The notes: generated by a model not told the origin, from the letters alone. Positions 43,885 to 56,278 are shown, counted from the stretch's first letter. The stretch: DNA of 64,000 bases from Juglans regia (GCF_001411555.2 NC_049903.1:16535234-16599233), one strand, 5' to 3'. Translations and numbers: made by a program.

Positions 43885-44560
43885 AAATATGACCAATCAG
43901 GAGCACAAGACGTTAAGAGACTATGCGATGCCCTCTGTCAATGGGGCGACATCTAGTATAAGGCGGCCATCTATACAAGCCAATAACTTTGAGAACAAAT
44001 CAGTCATGATTCAAATGATTCAATAGACTGTCCAGTTTTGGGGGCTGTCACAAGAGAATCCTAATGTGCATATTGTAAATTTTCTAGAAATTTGTGATAC
44101 TTTGAAACACAATGTAGTGACAGATGATGCAATTAGATTGAGAACTTTTCCCTTTTCACTTAAGGAAAAAGTAAAAGCTTGGTTGAATTCTTTGCCGCCT
44201 GGCATCATCATCACCTGGGAGCAGTTGGCACAAAAATTCTTAACAAAATAATTCCCTCCGGCCAAGACAACGAAATTAAGGAATGATATCACTACTACAT
44301 TCACACAATTTGAGGGTGAATCATTATATGAGGCATGAGAGAGATACAAGGATGTATTGCGCAACTGTCCACATCATGACCTCCCAGCCTAGCTTCAAGT
44401 GCAGATATTTTACAATGGTTTGGTACTCACAAATCGATCTGTGGTTTATGCAGCTGCAAGATGAGCATTAATGAGTAAGACCCCAAAAGTTGCATATGAA
44501 CTTCTGGAAGAGTTGGCGTCTAACAAGTATCAGTGGGCCTCAGAGAGATATTATTTTATT
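43885..44560 (+). pseudogene. Athila gag remnant
   Basis: NPNVHIVNFLEICDTLKHNV, DDAIRLRTFPFSLKEKVKAW, LNSLPPGIIITWEQLAQKFL and PPAKTTKLRNDITTTFTQFE are the retrotransposon gag domain of Athila elements. At least four in-frame stops. The element is cut off after the gag; no pol was recognised. Confidence 0.85.
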
Positions 44561-44603
44561 AAATAATAATAATAATAATAATAATGATGATGATGATGAT
44601 GAT
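44561..44603. repeat. Compound microsatellite (AAT)n(GAT)n
   Basis: About eight AAT units run directly into about six GAT units at the end of the gag remnant. Confidence 0.95.
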
Positions 44604-45100
44604 AAAAACAGTATGGTTTGATGAATAAAAAAAAAAGCCTATGATAAGAATATGATTGAAATTGATTATAATTTTTAGGAAAAATTCTCATTACTTAAGT
44701 CTAGTTGTTAATTCTTTACTTGATCTTACTTAATTTAATATTTTCTATGTTCAATGAATGCTTCTTATGATCATTAATTGTTTTGAGTACTTAGAGAAAT
44801 TTTTTGTGAATTTTTATGGTCTCAACTTACTCTAGAACTTGTTTGATCACACTTAAGACAAAATCCTAGACAAAATATTACCGAGAAAATGATTAAGGCA
44901 TTCTTTAGACCGATTGAACCTTTCAAGCTTACCTATCTATTATCTTTATCTCTAGTCACCCAATTAAGTTTTATTGAAATATATTTTGGTCTTATATTTT
45001 TCTTTCTTGTAAACCTTATATTCCCTACCCTATTTGAGTTTAAACACTGATTTCTTTACCTTTCAAGAGAACTAAATTTACACAAAATCACAAACTAACA
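44604..45100. other. AT-rich sequence after the Athila gag
   Basis: No domain recognised. Probably the rest of the Athila fragment; its right junction with the surrounding LTR could not be fixed. Confidence 0.35.
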
Positions 45101-46378
45101 AGAGCATGAAAGGCAAGAGAGGTAGAAGGTCTACAAGTAAAGTAATTATAGCAATATATCAAAATCATAAGTTTGAAGGTGTGAAAAATCAACTCGTCTA
45201 CTATGTGGCCAACAAGAAAAGACCGATGAGAGTCATCCATAAAGGCAGTCAAAAAAGGTATGGAATATTTACACAAAAAAAAAAAGAGAAGAAGTCCGAC
45301 CTACTGAATAGAGGGATAAAGAGAGAGATACTTGAAAGTGCAATAAAGAGAGGTATGCAATTTACTTATCACATAGACATGGGCAATACAATTGATGCTA
45401 TCATGGCAAGAGATAATTTCCCAACCATGGCAACTATACATGGCCGAAACATTTCAAGCATGTAGCCATGACAAGAATAGCGTGAAACCAAATACAAAGC
45501 ATGCTATACCAAATATCTCTTCATTTATTTGATTAACAAGTAATGTCAAGTTTACACTAGACTAATAAACAATGCAAAGTTCACACGTCATATACAAATA
45601 TTATCCAAGAGTAGGTTAAAATCAACTTATAAAAATCCTAAGAAAAACGAAAGTATTGCGACCAAGCAAGCTGAAATTGTAGTTTAAACCATTAGACTTA
45701 GTGACAACACAAGACCCTACTCCGAGTATTTGTGTGTGTGATGCGTTCAGGGTTTACTTCCTTACGGTTGTAAAGCTTTTTCCTGTGGCTAGAATGGCTC
45801 TCCATGTGCTTGACCTAAAAGAATTTGCCCTAGGCTGAATGATGTTCACGCCTCCTTAACAAGGCTTGGTCATGGTGTTTCACTAATTGTACATAACGTG
45901 TGGGTGTATGTGTGTGTAGCGCCATGCATGGTGTTTCTTCTCTTAGCCGAAACACTTTCAAAAGAAAATCTTAACCCAACCCTAATAGTGACCGGTCCTT
46001 TCATCCTCGTCAAGGTTCTTTTTACTCTTGTTTGGCTAATGAAGGTTTGGCTCTCCTTCTTGTGGAAACCAAGTTTCCCGAACATGTATTGTGCAAGCTA
46101 ACACATGGATTTAACCGCACGCCCTTTCCAAGTAATGGCAAAACACTCAAAATTCCTGTCCCTCTCCACCCTTCATTCATGTAACCGTGTGTGTGTGAAG
46201 GTGAAAATGGTTAATGTAGAGGCTTGAATGGTTCTTATAGTGCGAGCTCATTGTCCTTGCATAGACTTTCCTCCTTCACTCATGGGGTTGGTTGGATGCA
46301 AAATGGGTGAGACGTACGTGGTGTTTGGTTGGTGCAAAAAAAATGAGAAAATGGGGAGGTAAGCTTCCTTCCAGGGTG

Positions 46379-46402
46379 GGAGAGAGAGAGAGAGAGAGAG
46401 AA
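46379..46402. repeat. (GA)n microsatellite
   Basis: About twelve GA units in the presumed transcribed part of the minus-strand LTR. Confidence 0.9.
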
Positions 46403-46473
46403 CAAGTGATCTGAAAATGAAGTGGCAAAGTGACCCCTTGGTGTGCCCTTTGGGTGCCAGCCCTTAAGCTCCC

Positions 46474-46482
46474 CTTTATATA
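46474..46482 (-). promoter_or_regulatory. TATA box of the minus-strand LTR
   Basis: TATATAAAG on minus, about 1.19 kb from the LTR start at 47671; expected position for the LTR promoter. Confidence 0.55.
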
Positions 46483-47700
46483 GTTCCCTGAGTTCCCATT
46501 CTAGCCCCATTTTCCTATGACATAGAGAATCTCAAGAGTTTGGATGCATGTAAGCCAAGTGTCACAAGTCCTCTTGGCTTGGCCAAAACCTCTTCTCCTT
46601 CTTCTTCATGATTGTTTTTCCTTGGGAAGTCCAAGTGATCCTCACGCATAAGTGACAAGTGGCTTATCATCTTACTTAAAAATCTGAAACCCTAAATGCC
46701 CTTAGGGCGTGTTTCACTATGTGGTCCAGGTTCATTGAACCTTTGGGACATATTGGTCTTTTGATGAAATCCTAAATTCTAGAATAGGTCCTTTTAGGTG
46801 TGTGCATGCTTGCCATGTGGCAGTGGCATGTGAGTCTTGCCCTAGCTGCCCATCTCTTACTTTTCACCTCACAAAGATTCTTCTAGAACCTCGGTGAGTG
46901 TGAGTGTGTGTGTGTGCGTGCCTTCCCCATGTGTATCTTCTAGGAACTCTCATGCTTTCCCTCCATGCATGACAAGTGTCAAAAGGGTGGTTGGCTTTTC
47001 ATGTAATGCATGCAAACCCTATGGCTGAAGCCTTAGAAATCTCTTGGAGTCTTGTGCCTCTGATTTGTAGTGTCCCCATACGCCTCTCCTTCTCTCAAAT
47101 CATTGCACATTGTTCTTGGAACTTGCCAAAATCCTATGGGTGGTGTGTGGGTCCTTTGGGTTTACCGAAACCCTAATTTCTCTCACTCCCTTTACCCACT
47201 TTTACGTCTAGATACAAAGTAACCTAGAGGTGATTTGTACATGTGAGACACATGGCATGTGGTTGGTGAGAATGGTGTGTGTCCTACGTGTGGTCGAGCC
47301 TTCTCTCTTCTCCCAATCTGTCTTCTTCTTCTAGAACCTTAGGTGCATGTTGGCCAAGTGTCATTTGTGTGCTAATCGAGGTGCCACTTTCCTAGATCTT
47401 CAAATAATGAGCTTCTAGGGAAACTAAAAGGTCTTACCCCACCATGTGGCGCCTCCCTTCTCAACCACAGAGCCCAACTAGGGTTTCAACTAATCCCTTT
47501 TAGTGGCTGAAAACCCTATGGGCCTTCTTGTGGGCTTGGATGCCCAATGCACTAAGAACAAGAATAAGAACCTTGGTCCTAAGTGCACTCCTTTTCTCTA
47601 TTGGGCCCAAAGATTAAAATTTGCGGTGACTAAAAGGTAGGCGAGGACTTGACTAAGTCCAGGTTGTCACAAAAAGAATGTGAGTAGGTAACTTGTCATG

Positions 47701-48049
47701 GGCTTGTTTGGGGAATGAGATGAGATAATATAAGAAATCTGTAAATAGCAATGAAATTATTTGTGAATAGCAGTGAAATGGCTTGAATTAAGATATTTTA
47801 AGAGAGAAAAAATTGAATACAAATATTATAAAGTTAAAATATTGTTATCATATTATTTTTATTTTTGAATTTGAAAAAGTTAATTTTTTTATTGTTTTGT
47901 TTGGAAGTTTGGAAAAGTTATAATGATCAGATGATGATTATATGAAAAAGTTGAAAATTTAAAATTGAAAAGTTTTTGTATTTGAGAGATGTTTGGGAAG
48001 AAGATGAGATAGGTACCCAAACAATGAGATGGGTTCCCAAATGAGGCCT
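47701..48049. mobile_element. GATGAGATGAGAT-type miniature element
   Basis: The left end GGGCTTGTTTGGGGAATGAG and the reverse complement of the right end, GGCCTCATTTGGGAACCCAT, are related. The interior contains AAGTTGAAAATTTAAAATTG, as in the element at 30182-30600. No clear target duplication. Confidence 0.6.
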
Positions 48050-48900
48050 TAATGGAGCACTAATCCAAAAATCTTCAAATTTAAAAGATCTCAGACTATT
48101 AATAAATCCTAAGGTGTCTAATAATAAGGGAGAGTGGTCTAAGGAACAAATAGCTAGTTGAGGAGCGTGACATTTTTTATAAGAAGATTGTGGTGCTTTG
48201 CCACCCCTCAATCAAGTCTCTCTTGAATATTACCAATATCATATCTATTGTTAATGCATCTGAATCTAGGACTAGCAAACCCTAAATCTACTGAAACATT
48301 TTTTGTCCATGAATATTTTCATACCTAAAGGATTGGAAGAATTTACAAAGGGGCGATCATCAAATTTTTTTGATTGGCTAAAAGTGAAATTTAAATCACC
48401 TATTCCAAGCATAGGACCTGGATAAGCATTTAAAATAGAATTAAGAAGACTCTAGAATTGGGGTTTATGGACATTTGAGTAGGGCAATAATGAATAAACA
48501 AAAATTAGAAGCCACTAATTAATCATAAATAGGATCCAAGTACACTGAAAGAGCAATACAATTACTAAGTTCAATGTCCAGACCTAGATGTCATATAAAC
48601 AAAAGACCTCCTTATTTTCTAAATGTGAAGATATTTAATTATAAAGAAAAAACCAAGCTTATTAATAACATCAAAAGTTTTTACTTCCATCAATGAAGAT
48701 GGAACTCGATGGTTGCCCTCAAACTTCTCATTGCATAGGGTTAAGCTATGCCTCTGCAACTCCATGATAGTCACCTCAAGTTTAGGGTTGTGGCAAGTTA
48801 GCCCTACCACTTTGATCACTAAAGACGACGATGGAGAATCAGAGATTTTTAGCTATTGTCTAGGTGTGTCATTCTTCTTATTCTTGGCCGTCTGAAAGAA
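48050..48900 (-). pseudogene. LINE endonuclease remnant (probably the upstream half of the LINE at 38161-40764)
   Basis: On minus: MELQRHSLTLCNEKFEGNHR and SSLMEVKTFDVINK (48819-48619), NRYDIGNIQERLD near 48250-48210, and LDHSPLLLDTLGFINSLRSF (48160-48085), the SDHSPLLLD end of plant LINE endonucleases. Numerous stops. Confidence 0.6.
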
Positions 48901-49333
48901 CTGGGAAAGGCAAATAGAGCTTCCTTTTCAGCTTGCTCAAGGCCCCTAGTTTACTCAGGGTATTTGTCTTGTTGTTTTATGTATTAACACTAAAGAATCA
49001 TAACATGGAATTTAGTAATAATGTATGGGATCGAGATTTCTTTTGGTTAATTTCTGAATCTATAAGCTTCGAGTTAGAGACATAAACGCAGTTGAAAATG
49101 AGAGAATTTTATGGAATTGGATACAACTAAAAAAGAGAATTCTTTAAAGCTCATGCAATCTTTTACTCGGGTCATAGCCACAAGTATTGAATGTTTAAAC
49201 AAATCATCTTTTTTTTTATGTACTCATCACATTAAAAAAGTTACAAAATAACACTATAGACCATGGAACCATTATTCGTTATTTTATTAATTAATGAATC
49301 TGTTAAGGGAGTGTTTCAAACCCTAGTCGACGA
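48901..49333. other. Sequence between the LINE remnant and the plus-strand LTR
   Basis: No recognised domain. Possibly the LINE's decayed ORF1. Confidence 0.3.
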
Positions 49334-52300
49334 TGTGACGACCAAGACTTTCTAGGCTTTTGTGTATTTAAAAAAAAAAAAAAAACCCATAAGAGTTTTG
49401 GCCTTGTTAGGAAATTAGGGTTTTGAACCCAATGCAATTAGGGCTCACGCCCAACTTGAGGTTTATGCATGATGCTTGTCATCCAATGAGGTTAAGAATA
49501 GGATATGATGAATCTAGATGGAAATAAGAGAAGGGAGGTGAGAAGGAGCTAGGAATTTTGGCTTACACGCCTATCATAGGAAAAGCTAGCACTTTTTGCC
49601 ATGAGTCACGCATGCATGAAGAATCTTTGTTTGTGGAAGGAAGCCTTTAACACATGTCACCATGGGGAAATGAACTTAGAAGGAAATGATTAGGATTATG
49701 GGAAAAGGGAACTAGGGAAGGCCAAGAGACCTTGGACGGCAACAAGGAGAGGAGAGAGGATTGCTTTTTTTGCCATGTGTCTTCCATGCATGAAGGTAGG
49801 TAAAAAGTTGCCTTGGAAGGGACCAAGAGCAAGGAGGGAAGAAGGCGCCTAAGGGCTTCTAGAAGAGAAGATTGTGTAAGAAACCCTTGAGGTGGTCGGC
49901 TAGGGCAAGATCTTTGTGCCAAAAGAGGACCAATCACATGCTTGTCGAAAAGTATGGTGAAAATTATCTCCTAGGCAAGAGAAAGGGGTTCGGCAGCCCA
50001 TGCACTTACACACACACTTTTCACATGCCATTTGGCATTAATGCACACATGTAAGAGATTGAAAATGATTTGAGTGGACAAAGTAACTTTTAGCCACTAG
50101 ATACATTGAACCAAGACATAAAAAGAAGGGCAAATGAGGAAGGTGAATTCGGTTTTGGAAGAGGGAGGCGCCACATGGCATCCATGCATGAACTTGTTTC
50201 ATGTAAAAGGCTTCTTAAAATGTCTATAAAAGGGGACAAACCAAAAACCCTAGGACCTTTGGCCATTTTATGCTTCTCTTGTGATTTTCGGTCACTACAC
50301 AATTCTTCCAAGTTTTCATCATTTTTCTCACCATCCAAACACTCTCCACCATACCTTCTTCTCATTCAAACATCACTTGGAAGTTAAGCAAAATTAGGAC
50401 ATATTTTCAAGTGGAAAGACTAGAAGGTATGAAGCAACATTTCCCTTACTACACACACGCATGCACGGATTGAAGGGAGAGGAAGTTTCAGTTTAAGCAT
50501 AGTTTATCTAGAACTTATGCTCTAACATCCACACACTTGAGCTAGATGGATTTATCTTGTATTTTGAAAGGTTACTCCTCATGAACCACGCCTACACTTA
50601 CACAGTTAGATTAGGGTTTTTTTTCTTCAAGAAATATAATGTAACCCTACTTGTCTTAAAGCTCTAAAAACATGGTGTTTTGAGGGAAGAGGGTCATGAC
50701 ATTAGTGAGTTGTGGCTAGGGTTTCTATTGGAAGGCAAGTTTTGGATTCAAGAGGGAAAGGTCCAAAAACTTGGGGTTTTTCTTGGAAAGAAAAGGGTGT
50801 AAGAAGCACTACACATGAACACATGGGTTAGGGTTTTCTTGAGCAATAATCCTAACTAGTATTACATGTGATTTTCAGCTTACTTGCTTTAAACACATTC
50901 AGAATTTTGTAAGTACACCTCTAACTTATACTTGGATATTTTATGCATATGGCTTGGAACTTGTTCGTTGATTCGGTTTTGTATGATTGTTTGAGACTTG
51001 ATGTTCTTTCATGTGTTATGCACTTCTTTTGTTATGATTATTTTAAAGCATGGTTGAAATGGTTTAAGGAAGCTGTGAATGATATAAAAAACGGAGTAAG
51101 AATGCCATGCGAGGGTTCGGTTTTTGCAATGTTTGTTTATACATGAATGGTTGTCACTCAAATGTTTTAGTATGAGACTAAACTCATGAAAATATTCTCC
51201 ATGATCACAAGGAAGGGTTTCGGCCACCCATGAGAAATTCTTTATTAAAGGTTTTTCTTCAATGTACTAGAAGATTCTAAATTTATGAAAATTAATTGAA
51301 ATGCATATTTACTAAGATAAGAGGTTTCGGCCAACCCCATGGATGAAGCATGATCATTGGTGTCTTGAGATTGATGTGATACGAATGAGGTTTGGTTAGG
51401 TTAGGGTTTTATGTGTTTCGGCCCAGACATGATGATGATTGGAATGTATGCCTTTGGTTGATATGCATGCCTTCGAGTAAGTATAAATGAACATGTTTGC
51501 ATGTTCTAATATTTTCAAGCCATAATGCAATATGTATTTCATGAATGAATATTTGATGGTTATTATGATAAAGCATTTCGGCATCTCAAGGTTATGATGG
51601 AGCATTTTGGTATTTCATGTGTCTCATGAAAGTTCTAAGGTCAATCGTTATGTCACATACATTGGAATTGTGAAAATCCTTTTTAAAAGGAAAAACTCTT
51701 TTAAAAAGTAAAGTTTTCATCACGACCCCAAATGCTGGGACGTGGGAATGTCCTAGTGGAACTTCCCTGTCCTCTCAGGAGTGATTAAAATGGAGGGATA
51801 CCCCTAGGTCGATGAAGTATTGTCGATGGATCTCGAATAGTACCTAAAAGAAAAGTATACCGGAGTGGAATCGCACCTAAAGCTAGTGGGTGCACCTACG
51901 GTGAAGGCGAAATGCGAGCTGCCGTATATAAAAGTTAAGACGTAGTCACCTTGGCCAAAATGGCCAATGGTTGATGCGGTAACTAGCGAGGAACAAGGTA
52001 GCCGTGAGGTATCCAATGCTATGTTATGTTATGATACGTTATAAGTCAATAAACGTTACAAACTCATAACTATGAAATGGAGAAAGCATGTTTTCGAAAG
52101 TCAAAGCTATGAAATGTCATGTTTTTATACAAAGTCTTTAAAAGGTCAAGAGCATATACATAAGTTCATGTCCATGCATTCATTCTTAAGCTTGCTTCAT
52201 TTACTTACGATATCTGTTGTACGTTATTTGTTTACTTACTGAGATTTCTCGAAATCTCACTGTTGTATTTATCCACTATCATTCCTCACTCGGGTTAATG

Positions 52301-52890
52301 ATAAAAACTATGATAGGTTTAGTCAACGCAAATGATGAAGCTCAAGAGGACAATACCTCCTCCAGAGAGGATCGTGCCTAAGATGGTTATAGGCTCATCC
52401 GAGCGTTCCATTTTGGACAATCTCAAGTCGATTGATAGAGCAATTACTGAGATAATTGAAGACATAGAAAAGTTTAGAAGGTCCCACAATAGGGCCAAGG
52501 ACTGGGCTTTAAAGAAGCGCATAAGGCCCGAGTCTCTTTGAAGATCAAGACAATATTATGGGACCACTTTTGGGAAATGATCATCTGTTTAAGTTTTTAA
52601 ATGTTTGCTTCATTTTGGAATTTTTTAGAAACTCATATCAACTATGATGACTATTTTGGAATTATGCAAAAGTATTGGGATCTTATGTTTCGGTACCATG
52701 ACTAATATTTCCTTTAAATTGACTTAAGTTGACTTTCTACTGCGATATACTGCTTATTGCAAGTTATCAGTAGGTGCATTGAATCTTATCTGTCATGTAC
52801 GAGGGGGGGCAGGTAACCCTGGTACCTGGTATTGTATGTCCCGGCATTTCAGTTTCTGTCAAATCCCAAGCGGGGGCTGAGGGCGCCACA
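49334..52890 (+). mobile_element. 3.56-kb LTR of a Tekay-like Ty3/gypsy element
   Basis: Starts TGTGACGACC, ends GGGCGCCACA (TG...CA), and is followed five bases later by a Met-tRNA primer-binding site. TATA box at 50225-50231. The length and organisation fit the long LTRs of Tekay/Del chromoviruses. A 69-codon open frame at 52332-52541 lies in the LTR and is probably chance. The internal region is cut at about 53007. Confidence 0.75.
50225..50231 (+). promoter_or_regulatory. LTR TATA box
   Basis: TATAAAA, about 0.89 kb inside the LTR, followed by GGGGACAAACC. Confidence 0.6.
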
Positions 52891-52895
52891 GTGAG

Positions 52896-52910
52896 TGGTA
52901 TCAGAACGAT
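52896..52910 (+). promoter_or_regulatory. Met-tRNA primer-binding site
   Basis: TGGTATCAGAACGAT matches the plant LTR-retrotransposon primer site TGGTATCAGAGC, with one change in the first 12 bases. Confidence 0.85.
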
Positions 52911-53007
52911 TTAAAACCATAAGTTGTCCTAGGAATGCATGGTACCTGATGATACGATTGGAAACTGATAGTTATAGGCTTGAATTCTGTATCTATAGGT
53001 TTGAATC

Positions 53008-53300
53008 CTTGGGTCACATCTCCCATGAGGCGCAGCCTTTCTCTGGGTAGACTGTCAGAGACAAAATCTTCCATCAAGATCTCCTGCCTATGATCCTTAC
53101 CGGATCATTTAATGTGGCAAGCTCCCCACAAATTATCTAGTCAGAGGTGTGCCGATGTGAACACCATACCATCTTACTTTTTGGATTTGAGCCTTCTTCT
53201 CCTAAGCCATTTGCTGGGATAGTAGCTTATGGTTCTTAGGCCTTCAAGAGGTGGACCAAGCCTAGCCTGATAGGGTATGAACATCCCCTCCAGTTGTCCC
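53008..53300 (-). repeat. Truncated 3' LTR (U3 part) of the Tat element
   Basis: Aligns with 58393-58683 over about 290 bp at roughly 75-80% by eye, e.g. GATCTCCTGCCTAYRATCCT. The left edge abuts the leader of the Tekay-like element, with R/U5 missing. Confidence 0.75.
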
Positions 53301-53523
53301 ACAAATTCTTACACTATGAGTGTGGTGATAATTTCCTTTTGTCTTGGTAGTTCAGCGTTATTTCTTATTGGTTTTCGTGTGCTTTTACCTCTCTTCATTT
53401 GTTTACTCAAGCTATGTTAAGTGTGAGTACCCCGGATGACCTTGGATGGTTTGGGCCTACATGACTTTGTTGGTTCCTTGCCTTAGTTTGATTTCTTGTT
53501 TTGTTAGGTCAGGTTTAACTGCT

Positions 53524-53712
53524 CTAGGTAGCGAGGGGGGAAATGCTTAATGAAGTTGTTTTCTCCTTTCGCCGAGCGAGTGTGGACATCGACTTTGAGA
53601 GCTAGGCGGGATATAGACTCGACCACGCTAGGGAGCAAGGAGGGAGACGCTTAAGGAAGCTGTTTCCTTTTTCCTTCACCGGGCGAGCGCAGAGCTTAAC
53701 TTTAAGAGCGTG
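53524..53712. repeat. Two tandem units of about 104 bp in the Tat 3' spacer
   Basis: CTAGGTAGCGAGGGGGGAAA at 53524 and CTAGGGAGCAAGGAGGGAGA at 53628 start two related units that share GCTTAAKGAAGYTGTTT, CTTTCGCCGAGCGAG / CTTCACCGGGCGAGC and AACTTTRAGAGC. Tat elements often have such repeats between pol and the 3' LTR. Confidence 0.75.
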
Positions 53713-53921
53713 CTTTCAATGTTATAATAAGCGTTTGAGATATAATCAAACACAAAATAATTTTATTGAAAATGTTGGCTTACATGATGTCCATGAAATG
53801 TTCTTTCATAAGGAGTTTGAAGCAGAATACCTTTTGAGATTCTCTGCATTCCATGGGCACTGCAAATCTTTTCCCTTAGCATCCTTTAGCCAGTAAGCTC
53901 TGGGTCAATGGTAGGTTGTAA

Positions 53922-54351
53922 CTATGTACGGTCCTTCTGAAGTAGTTTACTGCTACTATGAAGGACTTTACACCTCCTTTTTCCCGGGGGCATGGGTCCT
54001 ACAATGTCCAATCCCCATTGCACGAAGTGCCACGGGGAAGTAATAGATGCCAGTTTCTCAGGTAGACAGTGTGGAACTGATGCGCGTATTTGGCACTTTG
54101 CACATTTCCTAACAAATTGCTCCATGTCATTGAGGGCTCAACTGACCCTCATTACTTTACCCGCCAAGGTCCTTCCGCCCAAGTGGTTTCCAAATATCAC
54201 CCCATGTATCTCTGTTATTACATATTGGGCTTCTTCTAGGGAGATATACTGCAAGAAGGTGAATCAAGCATCTTATTCTGCAGCGTCCTTGCCTCTTCTT
54301 TTTCATAGGCAGCTCCCCTGTGGTTAGAATTGGGTTATCTCTCATGCCCAT
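53922..54351 (-). pseudogene. Tat integrase, N-terminal part
   Basis: FVRKCAKCQIRASVPHCLPE (zinc-finger end), ITSPWHFVQWGLDIVGPMPP (start of the catalytic core with its first Asp). The frame then collapses into unrelated residues and most of the core is missing. Confidence 0.8.
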
Positions 54352-54587
54352 TCGAGTACTCCTTCCCCCACTTCTAACACTTCAAGCCCCACAATGGGAG
54401 TCTCTAATGTTTTGGTGACCACAATCCATGGTAGTGCCACATCGCCCATGCCCAATGCAGCTCGCTCTAACCGGTCATCCTTCCAATTGTTCTTTCGGGG
54501 AATTTGTCTGATGGTGAAGCTCCGAAAATAGTCATGTCCTTCCCATACTCATCGTAGATAAAGCTAGAGTTTTTCTCTTTTTGCCAC

Positions 54588-54776
54588 CTACTCCCATTTG
54601 ACTTGATTCATTACCACTTGGGAGTCTGCCTTTACTTCTATTTCCATTGTGCCTAGTACTTTCACTATGATGAGTTCTAGCAGTAAGGCCTCATATTTTG
54701 CTTTGTTGTTATTCATTTCAAACTTAAGCCTTATTGAGTAATAGGTCTCTTCTCTGAAGTTTGATATTATGTGCAC
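54588..54776 (-). pseudogene. Tat second RNase H (aRH) domain
   Basis: RLKFEMNNNKAKYEALLLEL and VKADSQVVMNQVKWE match the NNxAEYEAL and SDSQLVVNQI motifs of the extra RNase H in Tat elements (Glu and Asp retained in part). Confidence 0.8.
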
Positions 54777-54824
54777 CCCTACACCCTAACACCCCCACCT
54801 GATCAGCAGGTCAGTGTATACTCG

Positions 54825-55252
54825 TTAGTGACCTTCGACGGATGAGGTAGGCACATCTTCTGGAGGTTTTGTCATCTCGAAAATGAATTTTTTCAAGGCT
54901 TTTCCTTTGATGAAGGTAGGGGTGTAGTCAATGTCGAACTCACTAAGTTTGATTGACCAATTCACTAGGCGTCCAGATGTGTCTGAGCATTGTAGTACCT
55001 TCTTGAATGGGGCTTGCATTAAGACCCTTATTGAGAGCTCTAGGAAATATGGCCTCGATCAGTGGGCTGCTGCTAGCAATGCGAACACTAGCAGTTCCAT
55101 CGACAGATATCTAGTTTTGGCTTCTTTCAATACTCGACTGGTGAAGTAAACCGGCCTTTGTGTCTTGTCCTTTTCTAACACCAATGCTGCCGATACAGCT
55201 TCTGCCCTGATAGACAAGAACATGTATAATAGTTGTCCTCATACAGTTTGGC
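54825..55252 (-). pseudogene. Tat first RNase H domain
   Basis: LQCSDTSGRLVNWSIKLSEF and DIDYTPTFIKGKALKKFIFE match the C-terminal end of Ty3/gypsy RNase H (SGRLxKWAIELxEFDIxY). Upstream part frame-broken. Confidence 0.75.
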
Positions 55253-56278
55253 TTAGAATGTGAGGGTTATACATGTATTCTTTGAGTCAAGTGAATGCTT
55301 CTTTGCACTCTTTGTTCCACTCGTGGACCTTTCGTAGCACTTGAAAACAAATCTGTTAAGTGTTGCGATCCTTCCTGCTAGTTTATGTACCTCATTGAGA
55401 GTCTTGGGAGACTTTATGTCGATACTGGCTTGGATCTTCTTTGAGTTGGCCTCAATTGCTTTTCTTGAGACTATAAAGTCGAGGAATTTCCCCAATTCTA
55501 TTCCAAAAGTGTATTTCAAGGGGTTTAGCTTCATTTTGTACTTCTGAAGGACCGTGAAGGCTTCTTGTAAGTTGCTAGTGTGCTGTTTTGGTTCTTTACT
55601 CTTTACGAGCAAGTTGTCCACGTAGACTTCCATGTTATGCCTACTTTGTTCCTTAAGCATCTGGTTTACCAACCTCTGATAGGTTGCCCTGGCATTTTTT
55701 AGTCCGAAAGGCATTATTCGGTAGTAATACAATCCTTGGTTCATTATGAAAGTAGCTTTTTCCTCATCGTTAGGGTTCATCCGGATTTGGTTTTATCCAG
55801 AGTAAGCATCCATGAAGCTTGGCATTCTGTGCCCAGCTGTTGAATCCAAGGTCAAGTCGTTATGTGGTAAAGGAAATTTGTCTTTGTGGTATGCTTTGTT
55901 CAAGTAGGTGAAGTCGGTGCACATTCTGCACTTGCCATTCGACTTTCGAACCAGGATCACATTGGAGAGCCATACAGGATAATGGGTCTCTCTAATGAAC
56001 CCTACGGCAAGTAGTCGATCAACCTCCTCTACTATTGTGGCGTACTTCTCGGTACAAAAGCTTATTTATTTCTGTTGAACCTTCTTGGCGTCAGGATCCA
56101 CGTTCAAATGATGTTCGATCACACCATCATCGATTCCGAGCATGTCTTCATGACTCCAGGCAAAGACATCCTGGTGCTCGGCGAGTAGTTGTTTTAACTG
56201 TGATCTCATTCCGGGCTCCATCCTTGTGCCTATCCTAACCCTCCTCTCCATCCTTGTGCCTATCCTAACCCTCCTCAA
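55253..56278 (-). pseudogene. Tat reverse transcriptase with YVDN in place of YVDD
   Basis: AEHQDVFAWSHEDMLGIDDG (56278-56066), then a stop-ridden middle, then LYYYRIMPFGLKNARATYQR, NMEVYVDNLLVKSKE and GKFLDFIVSRKAIEANSKKI (55780-55253). The second catalytic Asp of motif C is Asn, so the enzyme would be inactive. A 30-bp tandem duplication lies at 56217-56276. Confidence 0.9.
56217..56276. repeat. Exact 30-bp tandem duplication at the start of the RT region
   Basis: TCCATCCTTGTGCCTATCCT... occurs at 56217-56246 and again at 56247-56276; in frame, it duplicates RRVRIGTRME. Confidence 0.95.

Larger units (their letters stand above)
40765..47671 (-). mobile_element. Probable solo LTR of a chromovirus-type (Tekay-like) Ty3/gypsy element, interrupted by an Athila fragment
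   Basis: On minus the right end starts TGTGACAACCTGG (47671) and the left end finishes ATTTCACA (40765), a TG...CA pair with inverted TGTGA ends. The flanks are AAAAA on the left and AAAAG on the right. A TATA box lies at 46482-46474 (minus). The 40.8-41.2 kb part has sequence typical of such LTRs (GTCAAAGATTTTGAGGATGT on minus). Subtracting the Athila insert (41984 to about 45100) leaves about 3.8 kb, comparable to the 3.56-kb LTR at 49334. The identity of the two outer pieces as one LTR is inference. Confidence 0.5.

Noticed and set aside
45870..50387. Several 60-119-codon frames across 45.1-50.4 kb
   Set aside because: They fall in LTR or LINE-remnant sequence and show no domain or consistent strand.
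52332..52541. 69-codon open frame with charged composition near the end of the 3.56-kb LTR
   Set aside because: It lies within the LTR's U5-like region, has no recognisable domain and no conserved counterpart in view; treated as chance.
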